Positions 18,530-27,666 are shown, counted from the stretch's first letter. The stretch is 64,000 nt of DNA from Marinilabiliaceae bacterium JC040 (GCA_022496785.1 SNAP01000004.1:62001-126000), one strand, 5' to 3'. Program-made: numbers and translations. Notes: generated from the sequence alone by a model not told the origin.

Positions 18530-20173
18530 ATGAAAATTAAAAACATTATTCTAGGCCTTTGCTTAAGTATGCCCATATGTGGAATAGCTCAAGATAATAT
18601 TAAGGTCGATACCGTTATTACTCATCAAGATAGTCTTGCTTTTAAGACAGGAATCTTGGTGGATAGTCTTCAATTTAAATCTCAAAAGAAAGAGGAAGTA
18701 AAAAAGAACAATTTCCCCGATATGAAAGTCATTGTCAACAATATTGACGATGATATAGATTCTTCATTCATAGAGAAAATAGAATTATTACATAAGAAAT
18801 GGTATTGCGAAGAAATAGATTCTTTAGACGATTTATCACAAGAAGACTTAAGAGCTTTAAGAAAGACTAGAATTATTCTATCAGATAAAGAGATTCAAAA
18901 GAAAATGGATACTCTTCAATATAATTCAGCTGTACAGCTAACTTTCAATAAAATTGTAAACAGATATATAAAGCATTATACCGTTAAAGCAAGAAAGCAA
19001 ACTTGTTTAATGTTAGGTCTGTCGGACTATTATTTCCCAATCTTCGAAGAAGAATTAGATAGAGCAGGACTACCACTAGAATTAAAATATCTTCCTATAA
19101 TAGAATCAGCACTGAATCCTAGAGCATATTCTCGTGTAGGTGCAGCAGGATTATGGCAATTTATGTACAGAACAGGTAAACACTATAAATTAAATATCAC
19201 ATCGTATGTAGATGAACGTAGAGATCCTAGAAGAGCAACTCAAGCAGCAGTTCAATATCTAAAAGATCTATACGGAATGTACAACGATTGGATGTTAGCA
19301 ATAGCAGCCTACAATTGTGGTCAAGGAAATGTTAATAAAGCAATACGTCGTAGTGGTGGTAAAAAGAACTATTGGGATGTATACTTCTATCTTCCTCGTG
19401 AGACAAGAGGTTATGTACCAACATTTATTGCAGCAATGTATGTATTCAACTACTATGAAGATTATAAACTAAAACCTATTTCTTCATCATTTCCTCCAAT
19501 ATGTGATACTTTAACAATAACAAAGAAATTACATTTCGAGCAAATTTCAGAAGTAGCAAAAGTACCAATAGAGAAATTAAAGGAATATAATCCTCAGTAT
19601 GTAAGAAATATAGTTCCATCTTCTCCAATACATAAATACTCAATAGTATTACCATACGAATATATACCTGTTTTTATAGAGCATCAAGATTCTATAATGG
19701 CTCACAATAGAAAGAAATATTTCGACAATTCAGATAGAGTTGTGGACCCACGTGCACGTAGAAACTCTTATTATGCATCTTATAATCCATCAGGAACAAC
19801 AAGAATTACATATAAAGTAAAAAGAGGTGATGTAGTAGGTAAAATAGCAGAGAAATTTCATGTATATTCTTCTAGTATAAGCAGATGGAATAGATTAAGA
19901 AGAAATAGAATTAAAGTAGGTCAGAAGCTAGTTATATATGTTCCTAATAAATACATAAATAGAGTAAAGAACTATAGAAACGTAAAAGTAAACGGAAGTG
20001 TACGTCTAGCTAAAGGTTCATATACATACCATAGAGTAAGAAGAGGAGAGAACCTATGGACAATAGCCAGACACTATCCAGGAGTATCTAATAAAGATAT
20101 CATGAAATGGAATAATATCCGTAATGTAAAGATGTTAAAACCAGGAATGCGTTTGAAAATTAAGATACATTAA
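18530..20173 (+). CDS. Membrane-bound lytic murein transglycosylase, MltD-like, with two LysM domains
   Basis: Cleaves peptidoglycan glycan strands in the periplasm. A signal peptide occupies residues 1-20 (ends CGIAQ). The SLT domain has the catalytic Glu in YLPIIESALNPRAYS, GAAGLWQFM and AAYNCGQGNVNKAI. Two LysM repeats lie at about 425-470 (YKVKRGDVVGKIAEKF) and 500-547 (HRVRRGENLWTIARHY). The frame is open from a TTG at 18503, but ATG 18530 puts the signal peptide at the N terminus and removes an overlap. In many relatives a RelA/SpoT gene follows; here a convergent gapA does. Confidence 0.9.
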   Translation: MKIKNIILGLCLSMPICGIAQDNIKVDTVITHQDSLAFKTGILVDSLQFKSQKKEEVKKNNFPDMKVIVNNIDDDIDSSFIEKIELLHKKWYCEEIDSLDDLSQEDLRALRKTRIILSDKEIQKKMDTLQYNSAVQLTFNKIVNRYIKHYTVKARKQTCLMLGLSDYYFPIFEEELDRAGLPLELKYLPIIESALNPRAYSRVGAAGLWQFMYRTGKHYKLNITSYVDERRDPRRATQAAVQYLKDLYGMYNDWMLAIAAYNCGQGNVNKAIRRSGGKKNYWDVYFYLPRETRGYVPTFIAAMYVFNYYEDYKLKPISSSFPPICDTLTITKKLHFEQISEVAKVPIEKLKEYNPQYVRNIVPSSPIHKYSIVLPYEYIPVFIEHQDSIMAHNRKKYFDNSDRVVDPRARRNSYYASYNPSGTTRITYKVKRGDVVGKIAEKFHVYSSSISRWNRLRRNRIKVGQKLVIYVPNKYINRVKNYRNVKVNGSVRLAKGSYTYHRVRRGENLWTIARHYPGVSNKDIMKWNNIRNVKMLKPGMRLKIKIH

Positions 20174-20202
20174 TATCTAAATTAGAATACATATCACGAC
20201 AT

Positions 20203-20234
20203 AAAAAAAGCTCATCTTTAAGATGAGCTTTCTT
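20203..20234. terminator. Bidirectional terminator between mltD-like and gapA
   Basis: Perfect 12-bp stem AAAGCTCATCTT / AAGATGAGCTTT with A7 on the left and Ts on the right, so it can serve both convergent genes. Confidence 0.9.
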
Positions 20235-20257
20235 AGTATAATACAAATAATTAAGAA

Positions 20258-21277
20258 TTATTCATTACCAATTTTAACGGCTAAATCAACTACCCTATTA
20301 GAATAAGCCCATTCGTTATCATACCATGCAAGCACTTTAACCATTTTACCAATGACCATAGTAGAAAGAGCATCGAAGATAGCAGAATTAGGATTGTGAA
20401 TAACATCACAAGAAACAATAGGATCCTCAGTGTATTCAATAATACCTTTCATATGAGATTCCGCAGCTTTTTTCATAACTGAGTTAATTTCCTCAATAGT
20501 TCTTTCGTTTTCAAGGTTAAACACCATATCAACAAGAGAACCCGTTGGAGTAGGAACGCGAACAGCCATTCCGTCAAGTTTTCCATTCAATTCAGGAATA
20601 ACTTTACCTACAGCAACAGCAGCACCAGTACTAGTAGGAATCTGAGATAAATTACAAGCTCTAGCTCGTCTTAAGTCTTTATGAGTACCGTCTAATACTT
20701 TTTGATCTAAAGTATAAGAATGAATAGTAGTCATCATACCGTTAACGATGTTAAAGTTATCATGCATTACTTTAACAATAGGAGCAAGACAGTTAGTTGT
20801 ACAAGAAGCATTTGAAACGCAGATATCATGTTCAGGTTTATACGATTCCTCGTTAACACCCATAACAATCATATTATCCACCTCGTCTTTAGCAGGGAAA
20901 GTTAAAAGAACTTTCTTAGCACCAGACAACAAATGATCGCCATAACCTCCTTTTTCGTCGTGTCTTGTTTTGAATTTACCTGTAGATTCGATAACAACAT
21001 CAGGAGTAATAGGCCATTTAATATCTTTTATTGCAGAACTAGTGCAAACTTTGATTTTAACCCCATCAACAATGATATTCTCATCATCATGTGAAACTTC
21101 ACCAGGGTATCTTCCTTGAGTTGAATCATACTTAAAAAGGTGAGCCATAGTCGCAACTTTTGAACCTGTACGACCATTAATTCCAACAATTTCAATATCG
21201 TCTCGATTTAGAGCGATTTTAACTACGTTTCGCCCTATCCTTCCGAAACCATTGATTGCGATTTTAATTTTAGACAT
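20258..21277 (-). CDS. gapA: Glyceraldehyde-3-phosphate dehydrogenase
   Basis: Glycolytic NAD-dependent oxidation of glyceraldehyde 3-phosphate. The Rossmann start AINGFGRIGRNV, the catalytic Cys in SNASCTTNCLAP and the C-terminal WYDNEWAYSNRVVDL are present. At 339 residues it has the normal length. It is a single gene on the minus strand, with a -7 box 33-40 bases upstream of its ATG. Confidence 0.96.
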   Translation of the reverse strand: MSKIKIAINGFGRIGRNVVKIALNRDDIEIVGINGRTGSKVATMAHLFKYDSTQGRYPGEVSHDDENIIVDGVKIKVCTSSAIKDIKWPITPDVVIESTGKFKTRHDEKGGYGDHLLSGAKKVLLTFPAKDEVDNMIVMGVNEESYKPEHDICVSNASCTTNCLAPIVKVMHDNFNIVNGMMTTIHSYTLDQKVLDGTHKDLRRARACNLSQIPTSTGAAVAVGKVIPELNGKLDGMAVRVPTPTGSLVDMVFNLENERTIEEINSVMKKAAESHMKGIIEYTEDPIVSCDVIHNPNSAIFDALSTMVIGKMVKVLAWYDNEWAYSNRVVDLAVKIGNE

Positions 21278-21309
21278 TTTATTTTAGTTTGATATTTTCT
21301 ATTGTTCTG

Positions 21310-21317
21310 CAAATGTA
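21310..21317 (-). promoter_or_regulatory. Candidate -7 box of gapA
   Basis: The minus strand reads TACATTTG, matching TAnnTTTG, 33 bases before the gapA ATG. No good -33 element is visible. Confidence 0.4.
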
Positions 21318-21424
21318 TAAATAAAAAACACAACTATTAACTAGTAAACAATATTTTTGGTAAAAATAACATCTTGAATAGATATTGTGAAATTCCTCAC
21401 AATATTATCATAATAAGATATTGT

Positions 21425-21559
21425 TTACTTTGCTTGTACGTTAGTAACATCGTAATAAGTATACGCAGGACAAGGTTTGTCAATCGCACAAGAAGAAAGT
21501 AATGCTAGAGAAAGAACAGTAGCAATAGTCGCGATAATTAGTTTTGATTTTTTTTTCAT
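21425..21559 (-). CDS. Small lipoprotein, 44 residues
   Basis: A short frame starting at the ATG at 21559 gives a Lys-rich N terminus (MKKKSKL), a hydrophobic stretch (IIATIATVLSLALL) and a lipobox LSSC with Cys at residue 24. A mature peptide of only 21 residues follows, containing the motif KPCPAYTYYD. This is a complete type II signal peptide. Very small lipoproteins with a CPAY-like motif occur in Bacteroidetes, but I know no function. It stands alone between gapA and the POT transporter gene. Confidence 0.7.
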   Translation of the reverse strand: MKKKSKLIIATIATVLSLALLSSCAIDKPCPAYTYYDVTNVQAK

Positions 21560-21774
21560 ATTGTTATCATTTAAAGTGAAACATATTTAACAATCATTCT
21601 TATTAAGAATAATATGTTATAGGTTCTAATAATCAGTTTTGATATTATAAAGGTAGTAAAAATATTAAAAAAACTTAAATAAAGGCATAAAAACAGAAAT
21701 ACGTAAAAAGTATAAAATTTATATCACTATAAATCATTTCTTTGTCAATAATAATAAGCTTTCTATCATATTAT

Positions 21775-21806
21775 ATTGCAGAGTATTCATCTATATCGTA
21801 TATTTG
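21775..21806 (+). promoter_or_regulatory. Promoter of putative small RNA
   Basis: ATTG (21775-21778), a 20-base spacer and TATATTTG (21799-21806) match the Bacteroidetes housekeeping promoter well. No plus-strand coding frame follows before the terminator at 21867. Confidence 0.6.
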
Positions 21807-21811
21807 AAAGT

Positions 21812-21905
21812 GAAGTTAAATACTACGTATTATTTTAAAAAGTAGTTAGTTAATTGTTAGTGTGTTAAAAGAGTGTCATTTTCAAAATGTGACGCTCTTT
21901 TTTTG
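21812..21905 (+). ncRNA. Putative small RNA, about 90 nt
   Basis: A strong promoter is followed about 60 bases later by a stem (AAAAGAGTGTCATTTT against 21884-21901, with a two-base bulge) and a T run. The only ATG is followed at once by TGA, so the transcript appears noncoding. Start and end are estimated from promoter and T run. It could also be the terminator of a longer undetected transcript. Confidence 0.45.
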
Positions 21906-21938
21906 TATCCTAAAATAAGATGATTTATAAAATAAATA

Positions 21939-21967
21939 AGCCTGCTAGAAAAAATCTAGCAGGCTTT
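21939..21967. terminator. Terminator of the POT transporter gene
   Basis: Perfect 12-bp stem AAGCCTGCTAGA / TCTAGCAGGCTT with a 5-base loop, 34 bases past the stop of the minus-strand transporter. An AT-rich flank makes it usable in both directions. Confidence 0.85.
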
Positions 21968-22000
21968 ATATTTATAAATTAAGATTTTAAATCTTAATGA

Positions 22001-23680
22001 TTAAGCATTTTTAGTTACTCTTTCTAGTCTTTTCATCACAGAGAAAATGAAGATAGCAGAAAGAATACAACAAACGATGAAGAATGCCCATAAGTAATAA
22101 AGTTCAATTCTTTCCCAAAGGAATGAACCAATACCAAGAAGAGCATTACCTGCAGCAGTAGCACATAACCAACCAGCTTGCATAGTACCTTTCATATTAG
22201 GAGGAGCAACTTTCGAAACGAAAGAGATACCCATAGGAGAAAGGAATAACTCAGCTATAGTTAAAGTGAAGTATACAGATATCATCCAATAAGGAGTAAC
22301 ACGCATTTCTTCAGGAGCAGCTACTTGATTTAATGTTGCTGGAGAATCTAAATTTAAAGAAGCTGCTAAAAGAATAGCAAAACCAACAGCAGTAATAATC
22401 ATACCGTAACCAATTTTTCTAGGAGCAGAAGGTTCCATATTTCTCTTATTAAGAGCAGCAAATATACCAACCACAACAGGAGTTAATGATACGATAAAGA
22501 AAGGATTCAAGTGTAAGAATGTTTCTGGAGAAACAGGATTAGTAGGAGCTAATCTCATATATTGGTAATAACCTAAATAACCTAAACCAGCAAGTAAAGC
22601 AGTACCTAAAATAAGATCTTTAGCAGGAGTATGGTTTTTCAAGAAATTAACAATCATATATGCACCAACAGCAGCACCAAAGAATGGTAATAGAATCCAT
22701 ATATCAAACCAGAAATATGTATTAGCAGCAGCTGAAGTAGCAGTATAGTCACGAGCAAAGAAAGTCAAAGTAAGACCGTTTTGGTGGAAAGACATCCAGA
22801 AGAAGATACAAACACCAAATACAAGACCTAGAGCAATTAATCTTTCTTTAACTTCTGCTTTAGACAATTCAGGAACAGCATGTCCATCAGAATTATCAGT
22901 AGAGAAAGCTTCGAAACCTGGTTTTAAGTACTTATTGAAAGCGAAGTAAACAACTAAAGAGATAGCCATCATTACAGCAGCAAAACCAAAAGCATAGTTA
23001 TAACCAGTAGAGAAAGCATTGATATAGTCGTTAGCAAACTGAGTAAGATCAGTAACAGGTTCAGCAGAAATAGTTGCTTTATTAGCCATTTCAGTGAAAG
23101 TTGCTGTATCAACAGAACCACCATCAATTAAAGTATGACATAATTTAGGTAGAGCATTGTCAGATAAGTAACCTTGAGTTTTAAGAATATAATCTTTAAT
23201 TTCAAGAGCAGCAGTAGGAGCAAAAAGAGCACCGATATTAATACCCATGTAAAATAAAGAGAAAGCAGAATCTCTCAAGTGAGCATACTTTTTATCTTCA
23301 TATAAGTTACCAACAACAGCTTGAAGGTTACCTTTGAATAAACCATTACCTAAAGCAATAGTGAAAAGACCTATACATACAGGGATAAGACCTAAACCTG
23401 GGATCGCAACAAGAAGATAACCACCTCCCATAATAAGGATACCAAGAGTAATAGTTTTACCCATTCCAATAAATCTATCAGCCATAATACCACCTACAAC
23501 AGATAGTAGATAAATAGCTGCATAAAAAGTTGAATAGATCCAACCGGCGTTAGTACCAGAAAGACCAAATTTTGCTTGTAAGAAAAGAACTAAAATAGCC
23601 ATCATGGTATAGAAACCAAATCTCTCTCCCATATTAGCAAAGAAAGCTACCAAAAGTCCTTTAGGATGTCCTTTTAACAT
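22001..23680 (-). CDS. POT-family proton-coupled peptide transporter
   Basis: Major facilitator superfamily protein of the inner membrane, importing di- and tripeptides with protons. The ExxERFxYY-like motif appears as MGERFGFYTM near residue 17. The POT signature FYMGINIGALFAP and about 14 hydrophobic segments are visible. The 559 residues are somewhat long, with an extra loop near 170-215. Its own promoter lies at 23782-23812 and a hairpin ends the gene. Peptide specificity is not readable. Confidence 0.9.
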   Translation of the reverse strand: MLKGHPKGLLVAFFANMGERFGFYTMMAILVLFLQAKFGLSGTNAGWIYSTFYAAIYLLSVVGGIMADRFIGMGKTITLGILIMGGGYLLVAIPGLGLIPVCIGLFTIALGNGLFKGNLQAVVGNLYEDKKYAHLRDSAFSLFYMGINIGALFAPTAALEIKDYILKTQGYLSDNALPKLCHTLIDGGSVDTATFTEMANKATISAEPVTDLTQFANDYINAFSTGYNYAFGFAAVMMAISLVVYFAFNKYLKPGFEAFSTDNSDGHAVPELSKAEVKERLIALGLVFGVCIFFWMSFHQNGLTLTFFARDYTATSAAANTYFWFDIWILLPFFGAAVGAYMIVNFLKNHTPAKDLILGTALLAGLGYLGYYQYMRLAPTNPVSPETFLHLNPFFIVSLTPVVVGIFAALNKRNMEPSAPRKIGYGMIITAVGFAILLAASLNLDSPATLNQVAAPEEMRVTPYWMISVYFTLTIAELFLSPMGISFVSKVAPPNMKGTMQAGWLCATAAGNALLGIGSFLWERIELYYLWAFFIVCCILSAIFIFSVMKRLERVTKNA

Positions 23681-23781
23681 AGTTTGAATTTTTAATTAGT
23701 ATTTGTTATTTATTTAATTTCAGTATTTAAAATTCTATCTCATAATCATTTAAAAAACGAAGTATGAAAACGCAACGCAGA

Positions 23782-23812
23782 CAAATATAGTTAAAAAACT
23801 TAGGCTTGCAAT
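23782..23812 (-). promoter_or_regulatory. Promoter of the POT transporter
   Basis: The minus strand reads ATTG, a 19-base spacer, then TATATTTG, about 100 bases upstream of the ATG. Both boxes and the spacing fit the Bacteroidetes consensus. Confidence 0.6.
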
Positions 23813-23869
23813 AGTCAAAATGGGGTAATAGATGTTAAAATTGAAAAAATACATATATAAAGGAAAAAA

Positions 23870-23901
23870 TTTCAAAAGCAGTGTAAATTAATGTAAGTTT
23901 G
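23870..23901 (+). promoter_or_regulatory. Promoter of the DUF4831 gene
   Basis: TTTC (one mismatch to TTTG), 20 bases, then TAAGTTTG, 54 bases before the ATG at 23955. Confidence 0.45.
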
Positions 23902-23954
23902 TGAATTATACACAAAAAACTAAAAGAGAAGAAATACCAACAAATTAATTAATT

Positions 23955-25100
23955 ATGAAAAAATTATTAATTCTAATATTATGTACAGCGTGCTTTATTA
24001 ACGTGTATGCTGATAAGAGAAAGAACAGTGATAATATAGGAGCAATAATAACTTATAATCTACCCAAGCGAGTTGTAGATGTAACAGTAGAGCTATCAAA
24101 AACAATCTATCAAGAGGGTCCATTTGCTCAATATGCTCAAAAGCTATTATCAATACCATCATCATCAGTTATTAAGAATACATCATCAGAATGTGTAGTT
24201 TCAAAAGTCTTTTTAAAAGGTAGGTCAGTTTTAGATACAAGGGCAGCTTTTAAAATGAAGATGATAGGTGCATACGAAGAATTACGTCTTTCATATACAT
24301 CACAAGGTTTTTTAGCATCTTTTAATGCAAAGGATGTTTATAATCCAAAAGAAGAGAAAGAAAAAACATACCAAGTAAAAGAAGAAAAGAAATTAGAGGA
24401 CATCTTTCCTGAATCTTTTATAGTAGATAGAACATATAAGATAATAGAAGAGGCGGAAGTTCAAATTGACAGTTTAGAAATGTCTTTTGAAAAGAAATCT
24501 AAGAATAAATCTCAAGCACAAAGAATACTAAAGTCAAATGAAGAAAAAGCAAAAGATGCTGCACATCTATTATTCAAATTAAGAAAGAGAAGATTTAAGA
24601 TATTGACATGTAATTATAAGATATTACCTCAAGATGGAAAATCGTATAAAGAGATAGTAAAACATCTTAAAAAATTAGAAAATAGATATATGGCATTATT
24701 TACAGGTAGAAAGATACATAGAAAAATAAAAAGAACTTTCAGTGTAAATATGAAGAAAGGAGAAAAATCGGTATTAGTAGCCAGATACAACGATGAAGGT
24801 AAATTCTTTGCTAAAGGATTATCAGGAACACCAATACATATCGATTTATCGAATATTACATATGCCTTACCAAAAATGACAACAGTAGCTAAGCCAGGAG
24901 GGAACTTCATATATTATAGATTACCAGTACATGCTCAATTAAATGTATTTGATGGTAAAAGATTGGTAGCATTCAAAAGAATGATATTACCACAATGGGG
25001 AGCAATAGGAAAACTATCGACAGATATACTAATAGATCGTAAATTGGCAGTAGAATTCTATCCACAATACGGAACAATAAAAAGAATCTACACAAAGTAG
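23955..25100 (+). CDS. DUF4831 family exported protein
   Basis: Unknown function. A signal peptide covers residues 1-19 (ends CFINVYA). The block ITYNLPKRVVDVTVELSKT followed by YQEGPFAQYAQKLL is typical of DUF4831, a family found in Bacteroidetes. A charged, Lys/Glu-rich middle (about 135-235) may form helices; the C-terminal third is beta-rich (VSVNMKKGEKSVLVARY-like). Probably periplasmic. The CLC gene follows 70 bases on with its own possible promoter. Confidence 0.8.
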   Translation: MKKLLILILCTACFINVYADKRKNSDNIGAIITYNLPKRVVDVTVELSKTIYQEGPFAQYAQKLLSIPSSSVIKNTSSECVVSKVFLKGRSVLDTRAAFKMKMIGAYEELRLSYTSQGFLASFNAKDVYNPKEEKEKTYQVKEEKKLEDIFPESFIVDRTYKIIEEAEVQIDSLEMSFEKKSKNKSQAQRILKSNEEKAKDAAHLLFKLRKRRFKILTCNYKILPQDGKSYKEIVKHLKKLENRYMALFTGRKIHRKIKRTFSVNMKKGEKSVLVARYNDEGKFFAKGLSGTPIHIDLSNITYALPKMTTVAKPGGNFIYYRLPVHAQLNVFDGKRLVAFKRMILPQWGAIGKLSTDILIDRKLAVEFYPQYGTIKRIYTK

Positions 25101-25132
25101 TCGAAAAAATACGAACAAAAGATAAAAATATA

Positions 25133-25140
25133 TAATTTTG
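25133..25140 (+). promoter_or_regulatory. Possible -7 box of the CLC gene
   Basis: TAATTTTG fits the -7 box 30 bases before the ATG at 25171; no matching -33 element is seen. Confidence 0.35.
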
Positions 25141-25170
25141 CACTCCAATCTATAAAAAAACAAAAACACC

Positions 25171-26955
25171 ATGCCAATAATGCATAAAAAGACTCTTTTA
25201 GCGAGATTCTTATTGTGGAGACTTAAGAATGTAAAAGAGAGATACTTTACTATAGCGTTAAGTCTTTTAGTCGGTTTAACATGTGGATTAGTAGGAGTAA
25301 TACTAAAGAATTCTATTCACGCAGTACATAGGTTTATAACTGAAAGTATGCAGATAGACTCGGGTAACTTCTTATTCATATTTCTACCCATAGTAGGTAT
25401 AAGCCTAACAGTACTGTTTCTAAAAATCTTTATAAAGGATGATATTGGGCATGGAGTATCAAAAATTTTATATGCAATAAGTCGTAAATCTGGTAAGATA
25501 AAAGGTCATAACAACTATTCATCAGTAATAGGATCTACTCTAACCATAGGATTTGGTGGATCTGTAGGAGCAGAGGCACCAGTGGTACTAACAGGAGCAT
25601 CAATAGGTTCTGGTTTAGCTCGACTATTCCATATGAATCAAAGAGTAATAGTATTAATGTTAGGATGTGGAGCTGCAGGAGCAATTGGAGGAATCTTTAA
25701 AGCCCCTATTGCAGGATTAGCATTTACTCTAGAGGTATTGATGTTAGACTTAACAATGGCATCTTTAATACCACTATTAATATCATCAGTAGCAGCAGCA
25801 TCAGTAGCACATTTAATGATGGGTCACGAGGTGATGTTTGAATATACAGCACGATCACATTTCGATTTAGGTAATATACCATTCTATATAATCTTAGGAA
25901 TACTAGCAGGACTATTGTCAGTCTATTTCATTAGATCATCAATGTATATAGAAGGAAAGATAGCTGGTCACCAAAGTATAATAAAAAGAATATTGCTAGG
26001 AGGGATGATGTTAGGACTTTTAATATTCCTATTTCCTCCACTATACGGAGAGGGATATTCAACAATACAGAATCTTTTAGATGGAGATGCTAGTAAATTA
26101 CTACACAATACCATTTTATATCCTATGAAGGATAATATATGGTTGTTATTACTATATGTAGCAGGAGTCTTTATGCTTAAGGTAGTAGCTACAGCCTCTA
26201 CCAATGGTACAGGAGGAGTAGGAGGTATCTTTGCCCCAACCATGTTTATGGGAGGAGTAGGAGGATTCTTTTTAGCAAGGATAATAAATGAATTAGGAAT
26301 AACAACCCTTCCTGAGAGTAATTTCTGTTTAGTAGGAATGGCAGGTATGATGGCAGGAGTAATGCACGCCCCATTAATGGCAATGTTCTTAATAGCAGAG
26401 GTAACAGGAGGGTATGCACTATTTATTCCTTTGATGATAACATGTACCATGTCGTATATAACTATAAAAGGATTTGAACCATATTCAATCTACGCTAAAC
26501 GATTAGCACAACAAGGCGATTTGGTAACTCATAATAAAGATAAAGCAGTGCTAACCTTAATGAAATTAGATAGGGTGATAGAAACAGATTTAGAAGTTGT
26601 ACATCCAGAAGATTCATTAGGAGAATTAGTAAAAGTAATATCTCGCTCTCATAGAAATATTTATCCTGTAGTAGATGACGATAGAAGGCTATTAGGTATA
26701 GTTATACTCGATAAGGTAAGACATATAATGTTCGATTCTGAAAGGTACGATGAGGTAAAGGTAAGCGATTTATTAAGTCTACCACCAGCCTATATAGATG
26801 TAAACGATCCAATGGACAAAGTGATGAAAGTCTTTGAACAGACAGGAGCATGGAATCTTCCAGTAACAGAAAAAGGAAGATATAAAGGATTTGTATCTAA
26901 ATCAAAAATCTTCAATACCTACAGAAGAGTATTAGTACATTTCTCAGAAGAATAA
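25171..26955 (+). CDS. CLC-type chloride channel or Cl-/H+ antiporter with tandem CBS domains
   Basis: Membrane protein moving chloride or a related anion. The selectivity motifs are recognisable as GGSVGAEAPVV (the gating-Glu region), GIFKAPIAGLAFTLEV and GGIFAPTMFMGG. About ten or more hydrophobic helices cover residues 20-430, and two CBS domains lie at about 460-590 (VHPEDSLGELVKVI and INDPMDKVMKVFEQTG-like). At 594 residues this is the CBS-bearing type. A second ATG three codons in (25180) is an alternative start. A perfect palindrome terminates it. Confidence 0.92.
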   Translation: MPIMHKKTLLARFLLWRLKNVKERYFTIALSLLVGLTCGLVGVILKNSIHAVHRFITESMQIDSGNFLFIFLPIVGISLTVLFLKIFIKDDIGHGVSKILYAISRKSGKIKGHNNYSSVIGSTLTIGFGGSVGAEAPVVLTGASIGSGLARLFHMNQRVIVLMLGCGAAGAIGGIFKAPIAGLAFTLEVLMLDLTMASLIPLLISSVAAASVAHLMMGHEVMFEYTARSHFDLGNIPFYIILGILAGLLSVYFIRSSMYIEGKIAGHQSIIKRILLGGMMLGLLIFLFPPLYGEGYSTIQNLLDGDASKLLHNTILYPMKDNIWLLLLYVAGVFMLKVVATASTNGTGGVGGIFAPTMFMGGVGGFFLARIINELGITTLPESNFCLVGMAGMMAGVMHAPLMAMFLIAEVTGGYALFIPLMITCTMSYITIKGFEPYSIYAKRLAQQGDLVTHNKDKAVLTLMKLDRVIETDLEVVHPEDSLGELVKVISRSHRNIYPVVDDDRRLLGIVILDKVRHIMFDSERYDEVKVSDLLSLPPAYIDVNDPMDKVMKVFEQTGAWNLPVTEKGRYKGFVSKSKIFNTYRRVLVHFSEE

Positions 26956-26979
26956 AAAAACATATTTAAAAAAGTATAA

Positions 26980-27020
26980 TAGCCTTTCAATTTTTAAAAA
27001 TTGAAAGGCTATATTTTTAT
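26980..27020. terminator. Bidirectional terminator after the CLC gene
   Basis: A 32-base perfect palindrome (26980-27011; arm TAGCCTTTCAATTTTT) followed by ATTTTTAT. Confidence 0.85.
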
Positions 27021-27033
27021 ACTGAATTGTGAA

Positions 27034-27099
27034 TGTACTTTTGGTGTACTTTCGACCATATAAATGGGACTTAATACGGACTTGATACGGAGAGGGTAG
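27034..27099 (+). repeat. 11-bp phased tandem repeats
   Basis: Consecutive 11-base units: TGTACTTTTGG, TGTACTTTCGA, CCATATAAATG, GGACTTAATAC, GGACTTGATAC, GGAGAGGGTAG. Units 1-2 and 4-5 are near copies of each other. The region is noncoding and richer in GC than its surroundings. Confidence 0.6.
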
Positions 27100-27165
27100 G
27101 TCTAAGGAATAGTAAAATATGTTATACAGCATAGGATAAAATTTCCTAATAAATGTTAAAATTCT

Positions 27166-27173
27166 TATATTTG
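27166..27173 (+). promoter_or_regulatory. Possible -7 box of the 112-residue gene
   Basis: TATATTTG, 52 bases before the ATG at 27225; the -33 region is poor. Confidence 0.4.
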
Positions 27174-27224
27174 AGATAGTAGAGAGAAGAATACGTAATT
27201 ACTAACCTTAAAACAGAGAAAGCT

Positions 27225-27563
27225 ATGACAGAAGAAAGAAAAAAAGTGATAGAGGTAGACGAGAAGACATTAACGAATTATGTTGCAAACAGATTAAATA
27301 CATATGTACGTCTCAATAGAGGAAAAGAATTTTGTATAATAGATGTATTAGCAGTAGGTCCACTACCATTAGAAGAAGCCCCATGCTATGGACTATATTT
27401 AAGAATATTGGAAGATATAAAAGACGAAGATTTAGCATTAAGTATCATGTATATCGATCTTACCATAACATTAGTATTGGCAATGCATGAAATGAAGGAT
27501 GTAAAATTTAAGAAAACTAAGAAGGAAAATCATCTATATTATTTTATATCAGATAAGAAATAA
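27225..27563 (+). CDS. Hypothetical protein, 112 residues
   Basis: I do not recognise the family. The product is soluble, with no signal peptide or membrane segment, an acidic and basic N terminus (MTEERKKVIEVDEKTL) and a block CIIDVLAVGPLPLEEAPCYG that looks like a structured core. It has its own -7 box at 27166 and a terminator after it, so it is a single-gene unit between the CLC gene and the polysaccharide operon. Codon use is like its neighbours. Probably a real small cytosolic protein. Confidence 0.6.
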   Translation: MTEERKKVIEVDEKTLTNYVANRLNTYVRLNRGKEFCIIDVLAVGPLPLEEAPCYGLYLRILEDIKDEDLALSIMYIDLTITLVLAMHEMKDVKFKKTKKENHLYYFISDKK

Positions 27564-27617
27564 ATAGTTAAAATGAATACAAGTTCTATATAGCTATTTT
27601 ATAGGTATTTACTTGAT

Positions 27618-27654
27618 AAAGGTGCAGTTTTATTGTGTTACTGTACCTTTTTTT
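27618..27654 (+). terminator. Terminator after the 112-residue gene
   Basis: Stem AAAGGTGCAGT / ACTGTACCTTT with one mismatch, then T7. Confidence 0.8.
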
Positions 27655-27666
27655 GTGTTTAAATGT

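Noticed and set aside
25968-26450. 160-residue minus-strand frame inside the CLC gene
   Set aside because: Antisense to conserved CLC motifs; Pro/Ile-rich translation typical of a shadow frame.
26944-27132. 62-residue minus-strand frame after the CLC gene
   Set aside because: Runs through the palindromic terminator and the 11-bp repeats; Tyr/Phe/Lys-rich translation without pattern.
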